A stretch of DNA of 64,000 bases, from the NCBI GenBank assembly GCA_964586835.1, contig CAZPIC010000001.1:1-64000 (forward strand), written 5' to 3'. A program made the translations under genes and the position numbers. The stretch is from CAZLYF01 sp964586835. GTDB taxonomy: Bacteria; Bacillota; Clostridia; Christensenellales; Aristaeellaceae. The notes under the pieces are model-generated. The model made no database searches. It worked only from the letters and a program-made list of their open reading frames with translations, and was not told the origin of the DNA. Below are positions 1-9,142 of this stretch, one piece after another (within the stretch, counting starts at the first letter, position 1; each line of letters starts with the position of its first letter).

Positions 1-2
1 CA

Positions 3-1901
3 AAGACGGCTGATGGCAAGCTGGAACCGGGCGAGACCTGGACCTATACGTACACGTATACGGTCACACAGGAAGACCTGAACGTGGGCTTGGTGGAGAA
101 TGTCTTCTCAGCGGATGCGAAGGAGCTTGAGGACGGTCCCGTGAAAGACGATCACGAGGTGCCGGCAGAGCAGAACGCGTCTATGACGGTGAAGAAGACG
201 TCCACGGAGACGAGCTACGACACGGTGGGCGATGTACTGCACTACACGGTCGTGGTGACCAACACGGGGAACATCACGCTGACGAATGTGACAGTGGAAG
301 ACACTTTGGTAGACCTGAGCGGGGTCACGCCTGTGGAGTCAAAGACGGCTGATGGCAAGCTGGAACCGGGCGAGACCTGGACCTATACGTACACGTATAC
401 GGTCACACAGGAAGACCTGAACGTGGGCTTGGTGGAGAATGTCTTCTCAGCGGATGCGAAGGAGCTTGAGGACGGTCCCGTGAAGGACGATCATGAGGTA
501 CCGGCAGAAAAAGAAACAGCCCTCAAGGTAAAAAAGACCTCGGCAGAAAGCTCCTACAGTGCGGTGGGTGACGTACTGCACTACACGGTGGTATTGACGA
601 ACACGGGGAACATCACGCTGACGAATGTGACGGTGGAAGACAGCCTGGTGGATCTGAGTGGTGTCACACCTGTAGAGTCGAAAACAATGGATGGGATGCT
701 GCAACCGGGCGAGACCTGGACCTATACGTACACGTATACGGTCACACAGGAAGACCTGAACGTGGGCTTGGTGGAGAATGTCTTCTCAGCGGATGCGAAG
801 GAGCTTGAGGACGGTCCCGTGAAAGACGATCACGAGGTGCCGGCAGAGCAGAACGCGTCTATGACGGTGAAGAAGACGTCCACGGAGACGAGCTACGACA
901 CGGTGGGCGATGTACTGCACTACACGGTCGTGGTGACCAACACGGGGAACATCACGCTGACGGGCGTTACGGCAACGGACAGCCTGGTGGACATAAGTGG
1001 TGTTACGCCTGTGGAGTCAAAGGCGGCTGACGGCAAGCTGCAACCGGGCGAGACCTGGACCTATACGTACACGTATACGGTCACACAGGACGACCTGGAC
1101 CGTGGCTCCGTGCTGAACGCGGTAACGGTGAGCACAGAAGAAACAGGAAAGGACACGCCAGAGGAGGATGATCACGAAATCCCTGCGGACCAGAAGCCGG
1201 CGATGGAGATTGAAAAGACAGCGGAAGACCGGTTTAGGGCTGCCGGAGATGTGCTACACTACACCATCACCCTGAGAAATACCGGAAACATCACCCTTAC
1301 CGGCATTACAGTCACCGACACCCTATACGACCTAAGTGGCGCTGGGCCAACGGAATCTATGGCGCCTGACGGACGGCTTGAGGTAGGAGAGACCTGGACC
1401 TGGACGTACACACGGGAAATCACGCAGGAAGAGGTCGACTTGGACGAAGACATTGTCAATACGGTCACCGCTACAAGCAATGAAGCAGCAACACAGACCG
1501 CGACGAAGACCGTGATCGCGGACGGCATCGCTGACTTCACGGTAAAGAAGGATGCGAACATCGACTTCTACTCAACAGCAGGTCGGCTGATCCTGTACAC
1601 GGTAACGGTCCAGAACACCGGAACGCGGACGCTGACGGGTATCACCTTGCAGGACAACCTGCGCAGGATTTCTGCGATGAGCGTCGCGGAATCGCTGAAC
1701 GAGGATGGAAGGCTGGAAGTGGGCGAGACCTGGACGATCACTTATACCTACCGAACCACGCTGTACGATGTGGATAGAGAACGCAATATCATCAACATCA
1801 TCAAAGTGGGAACAGATCAGACGTCCCAGAAGAAGGACAGCAACATGGTACTCTACGTATTCAACGGCGTGGTGGTGAATGTGGGAGACAGCTTTGAGTA
1901 A
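3..1901 (+). CDS. Repetitive DUF11-type surface protein, 5' end outside window
   Basis: The reading frame is open from the first bases of the window, so the gene is cut at its 5' end; 632 codons are visible. It consists of six tandem beta-sandwich-like repeats of about 113 residues, each with a GDVLHYTV, a TNTGNITLT and a GETWTYTYTYTVTQ block, typical of DUF11/DUF7507 modules of large secreted or cell-surface stalk proteins. The period is exact in the DNA: the GAGACCTGG block recurs at 33, 372, 711, 1050 and 1389 (339 bases) and then at 1725 (336 bases). The first copies are nearly identical, the last two are diverged. The C-terminus ends in VVVNVGDSFE with no LPXTG motif and no hydrophobic anchor, so the protein is either secreted or attached by an upstream domain not seen here. 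Function beyond adhesion or surface scaffolding cannot be given. Confidence 0.85.
   Translation, partial: KTADGKLEPGETWTYTYTYTVTQEDLNVGLVENVFSADAKELEDGPVKDDHEVPAEQNASMTVKKTSTETSYDTVGDVLHYTVVVTNTGNITLTNVTVEDTLVDLSGVTPVESKTADGKLEPGETWTYTYTYTVTQEDLNVGLVENVFSADAKELEDGPVKDDHEVPAEKETALKVKKTSAESSYSAVGDVLHYTVVLTNTGNITLTNVTVEDSLVDLSGVTPVESKTMDGMLQPGETWTYTYTYTVTQEDLNVGLVENVFSADAKELEDGPVKDDHEVPAEQNASMTVKKTSTETSYDTVGDVLHYTVVVTNTGNITLTGVTATDSLVDISGVTPVESKAADGKLQPGETWTYTYTYTVTQDDLDRGSVLNAVTVSTEETGKDTPEEDDHEIPADQKPAMEIEKTAEDRFRAAGDVLHYTITLRNTGNITLTGITVTDTLYDLSGAGPTESMAPDGRLEVGETWTWTYTREITQEEVDLDEDIVNTVTATSNEAATQTATKTVIADGIADFTVKKDANIDFYSTAGRLILYTVTVQNTGTRTLTGITLQDNLRRISAMSVAESLNEDGRLEVGETWTITYTYRTTLYDVDRERNIINIIKVGTDQTSQKKDSNMVLYVFNGVVVNVGDSFE
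33..1740 (+). repeat. Tandem 339-base coding repeats
   Basis: Spacing of a shared anchor (GAGACCTGG) is 339 bases four times and then 336. The copies covering roughly 1-500 and 700-1000 are almost identical in sequence, including synonymous positions, which points to recent duplication or gene conversion. The last two units (after about 1200) share protein but little DNA identity. Confidence 0.9.
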
Positions 1902-1922
1902 ACCCGTGCGAAGGCAGCGGGA

Positions 1923-1954
1923 GCAAGCCGGCCGGATCCATCCGGCCGGCTTGC
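1923..1954 (+). terminator. Strong hairpin after the repeat protein
   Basis: A 15-base perfect inverted repeat (1923-1937 with 1940-1954) forms a very GC-rich stem right after the stop codon at 1901. No T-run follows, so it may be a transcript-stabilising hairpin or a weak terminator rather than a classical intrinsic terminator. Confidence 0.55.
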
Positions 1955-1988
1955 AGAGACCTGAAAGCGTCAGGAGGAGGCAATAGAG

Positions 1989-3818
1989 GTGAAGAAGAAA
2001 TGGTTATGGATCGCGTGCGTGGTGTTGGCAGCAGCGACTGTATGGGCTGCGCAGGCTGAGGTAAAGCCAGGTACGCACGTGGTCGTCGGCCACACGACGC
2101 GTATGAGCGGGAATTTCCTGTCAGAGCTCTGGGGCAACAATACAGCAGACATCGATGTCCGCAGCCTCCTCCACGAGTATCCGACAATCGCCTGGACCAG
2201 TAGCGGGGATTACGTCTGGAACTCGACGGTCGTCAATCGGATCAAGCTTCGGCAGTCCCAGAACAGCAGCACCACCTATATCACGGTGCATGACGATCTC
2301 TATTACAGTGATGGTACACAGATCACAGCGAAAGACTATGTTTTCTCGCTGCTGCTGTCGTCATCGCCTGCGGTGAAAGAACTGGGCGGGATGACAGCGC
2401 AGCGGGACTACATCAAGGGGCACGCCCAGTACGCGAGTGGAAAAAGCCGCGTTCTGGAAGGGGTTGGCCTGGTGGATGAATACACCTTTTTTATCAGGAT
2501 CGACGCAAAACACCTGCCCCTGTACAACGAGCTGGCCTATATGAACGTGCAGCCCTATCCGCTGGCGGTGATTGCTCCGGGTTGCGATGTAAGGGATGAT
2601 GGCAAGGGGGCCTACATAGCCGGGGAATTTACAGCGGAGCTTCTGCGTGAGACTCTCCTCGACCCGCAGACCGGTTATGTTTCGCACCCCTCGGTGACAA
2701 GCGGTCCCTACACGCTGACCGGGTACAGCCCGGAAACGCACGAGGCCACGTTTGAGGCGAACCCCTTCTATAAGGGCAACTACCGCAAGCAGAAACCCTC
2801 CATCGAGAGACTGACGTTTAAAGAGGTGCGCAACGAGGACGTCCTGGACGAGTTCTTGGCCGGAAGGGTGGATGTCATCAACAAGGTTTCAAGCGGCGAG
2901 GTGATCGACGGCGCAGCGGCATTGGTCGCGGAAGGGCTGGCGGAGATCAAGGCCTATCCGAGGACGGGCCTGAGCTTCTTGGCCTTTGTCTGCGAGGAGG
3001 GCGATACTCAGTCCGTGCTGCTGCGTCAAGCAGTCGCGCGGCTGATTGACAAAGAGGCGATCAGTGACCGCTTCCTGATGGGGTATGGAGAGCCCGTATA
3101 TGGTTACTATGGCCTTGGCCAGTGGATGGCCAGAGAGAAAGAGGACGAACTGAAGAAGTTGAACCTCTACCCACTGGACCCGCCGGCCGCCGCCGCACTT
3201 CTCGCAAAGGATGGATGGACGCTGAACGCAGAGGGGGGCGAGTTTAAGCCCGAGACCGATTTTCAGCGTTATAGGCTCGAAGATGGCCTGCTTAAGCCTC
3301 TTCAGCTCCGCTTGGCGATTTCGGAGGACAACAAGGCGGGAGAGCTCGTAGCATCGATGCTTGGTGAAAACTTTGCTGGAGTGGGGGGAGAGCTTGAGGT
3401 ATCGCGGATCGGGATGGAGGAGCTTCTCAGGCGGTATTACCGCCAGGAGGAGAGGGGTTTTGACCTGTTCTTCCTTGGCACGAACTTCACGTACGTGTTT
3501 GACCCATACTACAGCTATCAGACAGGGGACGAATACCAGGGCGCCATGAATATGAACACCAGCGGTCTGCTCGATGAAAGACTGCTTGCGTTAGCGAACC
3601 GTCTTCGTCAGACGGAGCCTGGGAACCGGTATATTTACCTGGCCAGGTGGATGGCATTTCAGCGGTACTGGGCGGAGGTCCTGCCGATGGTGCCGCTGTA
3701 CTCTAACATCTACAGTGATATCTATGCGCCCTGGATTACGAACTATCGTCCAGAGCGGTACTGGAATTGGGGGACAGCCATCCTGTACGCGGACTCGGAC
3801 AGGGTGTACGTGGAGTGA
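1989..3818 (+). CDS. Family 5 extracellular solute-binding protein (peptide/oligosaccharide type)
   Basis: 609-residue protein of the SBP_bac_5 family (DppA/OppA-like), which captures peptides or other small solutes outside the membrane for an ABC importer. It starts with GTG behind AGGAGGAGG at 1971-1979. An N-terminal signal peptide (KKKWLWIACVVLAAA..WAAQA) ends in an AQA-type signal peptidase I site with no lipobox cysteine. The body shows family features: a YYSDG segment near residue 108, TSGPYTLTGYSPET near 236-250, and the hinge region LRQAVARLIDKEAIS near 343-357. No permease or ATPase gene lies beside it, so the partner must be elsewhere, or the protein works alone, for example in signalling. 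The substrate cannot be read from the sequence. Confidence 0.85.
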   Translation: MKKKWLWIACVVLAAATVWAAQAEVKPGTHVVVGHTTRMSGNFLSELWGNNTADIDVRSLLHEYPTIAWTSSGDYVWNSTVVNRIKLRQSQNSSTTYITVHDDLYYSDGTQITAKDYVFSLLLSSSPAVKELGGMTAQRDYIKGHAQYASGKSRVLEGVGLVDEYTFFIRIDAKHLPLYNELAYMNVQPYPLAVIAPGCDVRDDGKGAYIAGEFTAELLRETLLDPQTGYVSHPSVTSGPYTLTGYSPETHEATFEANPFYKGNYRKQKPSIERLTFKEVRNEDVLDEFLAGRVDVINKVSSGEVIDGAAALVAEGLAEIKAYPRTGLSFLAFVCEEGDTQSVLLRQAVARLIDKEAISDRFLMGYGEPVYGYYGLGQWMAREKEDELKKLNLYPLDPPAAAALLAKDGWTLNAEGGEFKPETDFQRYRLEDGLLKPLQLRLAISEDNKAGELVASMLGENFAGVGGELEVSRIGMEELLRRYYRQEERGFDLFFLGTNFTYVFDPYYSYQTGDEYQGAMNMNTSGLLDERLLALANRLRQTEPGNRYIYLARWMAFQRYWAEVLPMVPLYSNIYSDIYAPWITNYRPERYWNWGTAILYADSDRVYVE

Positions 3819-3868
3819 ATGACTTCGTGACGCCCCAGTCCCTGTAGGCGGGAACGGGCAGAGGATAA

Positions 3869-3900
3869 CCCCCGACAGCTATAGTTGTCGGGGGCATTTT
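3869..3900 (+). terminator. Intrinsic terminator after binding-protein gene
   Basis: CCCCCGACA (3869-3877) pairs with TGTCGGGGG (3886-3894), followed by CATTTTAG. It lies just after the family 5 binding-protein gene and before the promoter of the M42 gene run. Confidence 0.8.
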
Positions 3901-3923
3901 AGCTTGGCAGCCCTGGAAGGCTG

Positions 3924-3953
3924 TTGTCACATGCTGCGAGGCGGTGCTATACT
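3924..3953 (+). promoter_or_regulatory. Promoter of the M42-alaS-rqcH run
   Basis: TTGTCA (3924-3929) and TATACT (3948-3953) with an 18-base spacer, located 65 bases before the ATG of the first M42 gene and after a terminator. It looks like a sigma-70/sigma-A-type promoter. Confidence 0.65.
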
Positions 3954-4017
3954 GTGCCTGTTGTTTTTGTGTCAGGCGAAGGCTGTGACCCCTGAGTCCG
4001 GACTGAAAGGAAGGTCT

Positions 4018-5055
4018 ATGAGCATCTTGGAATTCCTTCGTGCCATCACGGCGCTGCCCGGGCTGTCGGGAGCTGAGGAAGCGGTCGCCTCTTATGTGGC
4101 TGAGGCTTTTAGACCCTGGGCGGACGAGGTGAGGGTGGATAGCCTGTACAGCGTGATCGCTCGCGTGAAGGGAACTGGACCGAAGGTCATGTTCTGTGCG
4201 CATCTGGATGAAATCGGGCTGATGGTCACACAGATTGAAAAAGACGGGTCGTTGCGTCTCGGAAATGTGGGGGGGGTGGACCCGCGTATCCTCCCAGGCA
4301 TGAGGGTCTTCGTACATGGCCGGGACAAGCTGTTCGGCGTCGTCGGTGCGAAGGCGCCGCACCTGCTGACGGACGAGGACAGGGAAAAAAACTACCGCCG
4401 GGAAGACCTTCATGTGGACTTGGGGCTGCCTTACGACAGCATTGCCGAGCGGGTCCGGGTGGGAGACCCTGTGACGCTGGAGGCGCGTTTTACGGGCCTC
4501 CTGAACGAACGCTACGCTACCAAGACCGCGGACGACCGAGCCTGTGTGGCCATCCTTCTTGGTGCGATGCAGCGGCTCAAGCGTTTGCATCACAGTGCCG
4601 ACCTGTACTTCGTTGCGACCTCCAGGGAAGAGATCGGCTCCTTTGGCGCGCTGACCGCCGCCTTTGGCATAGAGCCGGATCTGGGCCTCGCGCTCGACGT
4701 CTGCCATGCAGAAACGCCTGACGCCCCGAAAGCAAGAACACATAAGCTGAATGCCCTTGTAGCCAGCACAGGCCCCTTCATTCATCCTGTGCTCAGAAAA
4801 AAACTCATGGACATAGCCAGGGAGCAGAACATTGAGGTTCAGACTTCTGTCGTGCCCGGCCGTACCTATACGGACACGGACCATTTAGGCATCGCTGGAC
4901 CTGGAGTCCCTGCTGCACTTTTAGAGCTGCCGCTTAAATACATGCACACGACCGTGGAAACCTTTGACCTGCGTACACTGAAAGAGGGTGCAAGGCTTCT
5001 TGCAGATTTCGCCGCTGCGGTGGAGCCCTCGTGGATGGAGGAGCTATGGACTTAA
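4018..5055 (+). CDS. M42 family metallo-aminopeptidase (paralogue 1)
   Basis: 345-residue cytoplasmic aminopeptidase of family M42 (glutamyl/leucyl aminopeptidase, TET type), which removes N-terminal residues from short peptides. Start chosen at ATG 4018 behind AAAGGAAGG; the frame is open further upstream but across the promoter. Expected two-metal-site residues are present: H62 in AHLDEIG, D172 in DDR, catalytic E204 with E205, D227, and H310. The glutamate motif reads SREEIGS rather than the common QEEVGLRG, the main difference from the two following paralogues. It overlaps the next gene by 10 bases, so the two are translationally coupled. Peptide specificity is not predictable from sequence. 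Confidence 0.88.
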   Translation: MSILEFLRAITALPGLSGAEEAVASYVAEAFRPWADEVRVDSLYSVIARVKGTGPKVMFCAHLDEIGLMVTQIEKDGSLRLGNVGGVDPRILPGMRVFVHGRDKLFGVVGAKAPHLLTDEDREKNYRREDLHVDLGLPYDSIAERVRVGDPVTLEARFTGLLNERYATKTADDRACVAILLGAMQRLKRLHHSADLYFVATSREEIGSFGALTAAFGIEPDLGLALDVCHAETPDAPKARTHKLNALVASTGPFIHPVLRKKLMDIAREQNIEVQTSVVPGRTYTDTDHLGIAGPGVPAALLELPLKYMHTTVETFDLRTLKEGARLLADFAAAVEPSWMEELWT

Positions 5056-6062
5056 AGCAGCTGACAGACATCCATGCCCCTTCCGGCGCTGAGCGGGAGC
5101 TGCGCAACAGGATTGTGGAGGCTGCCGGACGCGTATGCGCGGATGTGCGCATCGACAGGGCCGGAAATGTGATCTGTCACAAACCGGGAGCGGACACGAG
5201 CCTTCCCCATGTCCTGCTCGCGGCTCACATGGACGAGGTAGGCTTTATTATCAGCGGCTACACTGAGGATGGCTTGCTACGGATGCTGCCCGTGGGCAGC
5301 ATCGACCCGCGTGCAGTCGTCAGCAAGTGGGTCACGCTTGGGGACGGCCGTTTGCCCGGCGTGATTGGCGCAATGGCTATCCACCTGCAGACAGCAGCGG
5401 ACCGGGAGCGCGTGCTGGACTTTGACCGCCTCTACATCGACATAGGTGCACAGGACAAGCAGGAAGCAGAAAAGCAGTGTCCCCTGGGAACCTTTGCCTG
5501 TTTTGACATGCCTTATACCCTTTTTGGGGATGGCTTTGTGTGCGCAAAAGCGCTGGATGACCGGGTGGGTTGCCTGAATCTGCTGCGGATACTGGAGGAC
5601 GAATGGCCTGGCCCTGTCACCTGCGCTTTCGTTACCCAGGAAGAGGTGGGCCTCCGGGGAGCGCGAGGGGCAGGCTTTGCCATACAGCCGGATATCGTCA
5701 TCGTCCTTGAGGGGACAGCGGCAAACGACCTGGGTGATACGCCGGGGCAGTTTCGGGTCTGCATCCCTGGCAAGGGGGTCGCCGTCAGTTTTATGGACCG
5801 TGCCAGCATCGCGGACAAGGAATTGTTTCGGGAGATGCTGGAGCTTTCAGCGACAGAGGGCATTGCCTGCCAGGTCAAGCAGGGGGTCACGGGGGGCAAC
5901 GATGCGGGCGCTTTCCAGCGCGCAGGCAAGGGCGCGCGCACCTGTGTGCTGTCGGTTCCCTGCCGGTATATTCACAGCGGTGCGAGTGTCGCGAAGATCG
6001 CCGATATCGACGCGCAGTACGCCCTATCCGCTGCCTTCCTGAAGCATCAAAATGGAGGATAA
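5046..6062 (+). CDS. M42 family metallo-aminopeptidase (paralogue 2)
   Basis: 338 residues. Start at ATG 5046, preceded by GGAGGAG inside the end of the previous gene. Metal and catalytic residues: H61 (AHMDEVG), D171 (DDR), E199 in QEEVGLRGARGAG, E222 in VLEGT where the family has Asp or Glu, and H310. Like its neighbours it should act on cytoplasmic peptides as a large oligomer, which is the usual M42 architecture. The next M42 gene begins 5 bases after the stop, confirming one transcript. The three paralogues are clearly diverged at the protein level, so this is an old tandem triplication, perhaps giving heteromeric or complementary specificities as described for archaeal TET peptidases. 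Confidence 0.88.
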   Translation: MDLKQLTDIHAPSGAERELRNRIVEAAGRVCADVRIDRAGNVICHKPGADTSLPHVLLAAHMDEVGFIISGYTEDGLLRMLPVGSIDPRAVVSKWVTLGDGRLPGVIGAMAIHLQTAADRERVLDFDRLYIDIGAQDKQEAEKQCPLGTFACFDMPYTLFGDGFVCAKALDDRVGCLNLLRILEDEWPGPVTCAFVTQEEVGLRGARGAGFAIQPDIVIVLEGTAANDLGDTPGQFRVCIPGKGVAVSFMDRASIADKELFREMLELSATEGIACQVKQGVTGGNDAGAFQRAGKGARTCVLSVPCRYIHSGASVAKIADIDAQYALSAAFLKHQNGG

Positions 6063-6067
6063 AGACC

Positions 6068-7060
6068 ATGCTTCGCGATACACTGAAAACCCTTCTCAAG
6101 GTGCACGGGCCTTCTGGAAGTGAGCGTGGCGTTGCTGAAGCGCTGAAAATGCTCCTGGCAGGCCACGTAGATTCCCTTCGATCGGACGTTCTTGGCAATC
6201 TGATCGCGGAGAAGTACGGAACGGATGACAATGCCAAGCGCATCATGATCACCGCGCATATGGACCAGATCGGGCTTGTTGTCACGTTCATCGAGAAAGA
6301 AGGCTTCCTGAGGGTAACGAATGTTGGGGGTATGAGCCTTGATATGTCAAAGGCCCGCCATGTCGTGTTTGAAAATGGTGTTGAAGGCGTTGTTTCCTGT
6401 CAGCCTGTCGAAAAAGGTACGCCCGGCCTTCAGCACCTGTTCATTGACATTGGAGCGGAGGACGATCAGGAGGCGCAGACCATGGTGCAGGTGGGGGATG
6501 TGGCCGTGTTTGCGCCGGATGTCTTCTCCATAGGCAAACACCGTGTCGCTGCGCCTGCGATGGACAACCGCTGCTCCTGCGCGCTGCTGGCTGAACTGCT
6601 GCTCTACGCTGAATCTCAGAAAAACACCATCATAGGAGTGTTTACAGCTCAGGAGGAAGTGGGGCTCAGGGGGGCTGCTGTTGCCGCCTTCTCGCTCAAC
6701 CCGGACCTGGGGCTGGCGCTCGATGTGACAGCCTGGGGAGATACGCCTGAAACGAAACAGCCTGCGATCCGCCTGGGAGCGGGGCCTGCTGTCAAAATCA
6801 TGGACCGCAGCATGATCGCGTCGCCCCCGGTACGCGATGCGCTCCTGGATGCGGCAGACCTGGCACAGCTGCCTGTCCAACGGGAGGTGTTGGCCTTTGG
6901 TGGCACGGACGGTGGCGCCATACAGCATGCCAGGGCGGGTATTCCCACAGGCACGCTCTCCATCCCCTGTCGCTATGTGCACTCAGCGTGCGAAGTGGTC
7001 GACATGAGGGATATGGAGGGTGCACTGAAGCTGTTGCTAAAGTTTGTAGATACCGTCTGA
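6068..7060 (+). CDS. M42 family metallo-aminopeptidase (paralogue 3)
   Basis: 330 residues, ATG 6068 behind a GGAGGATAAAG site. Recognised by AHMDQIG (H64), the MDNRCSCA segment in place of DDR, AQEEVGLRGAAVAAF with the catalytic glutamate, LALDVTAWGDTP, and the C-terminal RYVHSACEVVD histidine. The Asp before Arg in the third motif has an Asn between (DNR), a variant found in active M42 members. It is followed after 20 bases by the alanyl-tRNA synthetase gene. Its role is inferred to be terminal steps of peptide breakdown that return free amino acids. Confidence 0.87.
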   Translation: MLRDTLKTLLKVHGPSGSERGVAEALKMLLAGHVDSLRSDVLGNLIAEKYGTDDNAKRIMITAHMDQIGLVVTFIEKEGFLRVTNVGGMSLDMSKARHVVFENGVEGVVSCQPVEKGTPGLQHLFIDIGAEDDQEAQTMVQVGDVAVFAPDVFSIGKHRVAAPAMDNRCSCALLAELLLYAESQKNTIIGVFTAQEEVGLRGAAVAAFSLNPDLGLALDVTAWGDTPETKQPAIRLGAGPAVKIMDRSMIASPPVRDALLDAADLAQLPVQREVLAFGGTDGGAIQHARAGIPTGTLSIPCRYVHSACEVVDMRDMEGALKLLLKFVDTV

Positions 7061-7080
7061 ACCCGACAGAGAGGAACGCC

Positions 7081-9090
7081 ATGAAACCCCTGAACTCTGA
7101 CGAACTGCGCAGCCTGTTCATAGAATTCTTTGTTAAAAAGGGACATGCAGTGATCCCAAGCGCTTCGGTGATCCCGGAGAATGACCCCACGGTACTTTTT
7201 ACTACGGCCGGAATGCACCCTTTGGTCCCTTATCTTTTAGGGCAGAAGCATCCTTCCGGAAACCGTCTGGTCAATGTGCAAAAGTGCATCCGCACAGGGG
7301 ATATCGACGATGTGGGGGACGCAAGCCATCTGACCTTCTTTGAGATGCTCGGGAACTGGAGCCTGGGCGACTATTTCAAGAAGGAGATGATCCCCTGGAG
7401 CTTTGAGTTTCTGACCGGGAAAGAATGGCTGGGGATCCACCCCGACCGGATGGCTTTCAGCGTTTTTGAAGGAGACGAGGACGTTCCCAGGGATATGGAG
7501 AGCTATGAGCTCTGGCGCTCCGTGGGCGTCAGCGAGGACAGGATCTATTTCCTGCCCAGAGAGAACAACTGGTGGGGCCCCGCCGGTCAGACGGGCCCCT
7601 GCGGTCCGGACACCGAGATGTTTGTCATCACCGACCAGGACCCCTGCGGTCCAGACTGCAACCCGGCCTGCTCCTGCGGACGGTACATGGAGATCTGGAA
7701 CGACGTGTTTATGCAGTACAACAAGCTGTCAGATGGAAGCTATGAGCCGCTCCCCCAGCAAAACGTAGACACAGGGATGGGGCTTGAGCGCACGGTCTGT
7801 GTGTTGACGGGCAAAGAGACGGTGTACGAGACGGACCTTTTCTCCGGCATCATCGCAAAGATTGCAGAGTTGTCGGGAAAAGACTATGTGGGCGCAGACG
7901 AAGAAACCCTCCGCGCCTTCCGTATTGTGGCGGATCACTTGCGTACAGCAACTTTTATTCTGGGCGATCCCCGTGGTGTCCCGCCAAGCAACGCAGAGCA
8001 GGGGTACGTCTTAAGACGGCTGATTCGCAGGGCGGTCCTCCATGGCATGAAACTCGGGATGCGCCAGGGGTTTACGGCGGACATCGCCGAAACCATCATC
8101 CAGAAATACCGTGGGAGCTATCCAGAGCTGCTGGAAAGCCGTCCCTCTACCCTGGAACAGCTTCTGCTGGAGGAACAGCGTTTTCAGCGCACGCTCAAGC
8201 AGGGCGTGCGCGAGTTTGAGAAGACCATCAGGCGCATCGGGGAAGCCCGGGACGTTGCGATGGAGTTGAAAGAGAAGCTTGGGGAAGCGGGAACCGGACC
8301 CGAGAAGGCGCGCGAGGCGGCGCTATGGGCGCGTGACCGTCTTCGCCCGAACCCTGAAAACAAGCCTCTTGCTGATGCGATCGGAAGATTCCTTGCGGAA
8401 GACAATTCCACAGATGAGCTCTCAAACAGCGCGGATGCCTTTGTTGAGGGCCTTTATACCATTCCCGGCCGTGATGCCTTCAGGCTGTACGACACCTTTG
8501 GATTCCCAGTGGAGATCACCACCGAGATGGCCCGGGAACGCGGGCTTAAAGTTGACAGAGACGGTTTTGAGGAACGGTTCAGGCAGCATCAGGAGAAATC
8601 CCATGCCGGGGCTGAGCAGCGCTTCAAGGGCGGACTGGCGGACACCGGCGAACAGACAGCCAGATTGCATACGGCGACGCACCTGCTGCAAGCTGCCTTG
8701 CGCAGGGTGTTAGGAGAGGAAGTTCAGCAAAAGGGCAGCAACATCACAGCTGAGCGCCTGCGGTTTGACTTTACCTTTGGCCGGAGGATGACCTCGGAAG
8801 AGGTCGCGGAGACGGAGCGTCTGGTCAACGAGGTGATCCGCGGAAACCTGCCCGTCAGCTTCCGGGAGATGTCTGTCGAGGAGGCGAAGGCCCAGGGTGC
8901 GATCGGTCTGTTCGAGAGCAGATACGGCGAACGCGTGCGCGTTTACTCGATGGGTGACTTCAGCAGAGAGATCTGTGGAGGTCCGCATGTCAACAGTACA
9001 GGGGAGTTGCGATCCTTTCGGATCCTGAAGGAGGAGAGTTCCTCCGCTGGTGTTCGCCGCATCAGGGCGGTTGTGGGCGCTGAGCCATGA
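7081..9090 (+). CDS. alaS: Alanyl-tRNA synthetase, short form without C-Ala domain
   Basis: 669-residue class II synthetase that charges tRNA-Ala with alanine. ATG 7081 follows GAGAGGAACGCC. The aminoacylation domain is present at the N-terminus (FTTAGMHPLVPYLLG, HLTFFEMLGNWSLGDYF, FDTGMGLER-like NVDTGMGLERTV), then the tRNA-binding helical region and the editing domain with its zinc ligands H530 and H534 (HTATH) and C632 and H636 (CGGPH). The protein ends 33 residues after the last motif, so the roughly 200-residue coiled-coil and C-Ala region of standard AlaS (about 875 residues) is missing. No frameshifted remainder is visible, because rqcH begins 52 bases later. Whether it is the only AlaRS of the cell cannot be told from this window. 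The position before rqcH is functionally suggestive because RqcH polymerises alanine from Ala-tRNA. Confidence 0.9.
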   Translation: MKPLNSDELRSLFIEFFVKKGHAVIPSASVIPENDPTVLFTTAGMHPLVPYLLGQKHPSGNRLVNVQKCIRTGDIDDVGDASHLTFFEMLGNWSLGDYFKKEMIPWSFEFLTGKEWLGIHPDRMAFSVFEGDEDVPRDMESYELWRSVGVSEDRIYFLPRENNWWGPAGQTGPCGPDTEMFVITDQDPCGPDCNPACSCGRYMEIWNDVFMQYNKLSDGSYEPLPQQNVDTGMGLERTVCVLTGKETVYETDLFSGIIAKIAELSGKDYVGADEETLRAFRIVADHLRTATFILGDPRGVPPSNAEQGYVLRRLIRRAVLHGMKLGMRQGFTADIAETIIQKYRGSYPELLESRPSTLEQLLLEEQRFQRTLKQGVREFEKTIRRIGEARDVAMELKEKLGEAGTGPEKAREAALWARDRLRPNPENKPLADAIGRFLAEDNSTDELSNSADAFVEGLYTIPGRDAFRLYDTFGFPVEITTEMARERGLKVDRDGFEERFRQHQEKSHAGAEQRFKGGLADTGEQTARLHTATHLLQAALRRVLGEEVQQKGSNITAERLRFDFTFGRRMTSEEVAETERLVNEVIRGNLPVSFREMSVEEAKAQGAIGLFESRYGERVRVYSMGDFSREICGGPHVNSTGELRSFRILKEESSSAGVRRIRAVVGAEP

Positions 9091-9142
9091 CCCTGCCGGC
9101 GCGGTCGCTCCAGGGATTGTTCCGCGGGCCTGGAGGTCACAG

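Noticed and set aside
3736..4884. Long minus-strand open frame over the first M42 gene
   Set aside because: It is antisense to a gene with all catalytic motifs, spans a promoter and a terminator, and its product has no recognisable features; long shadow frames are expected at this GC content.
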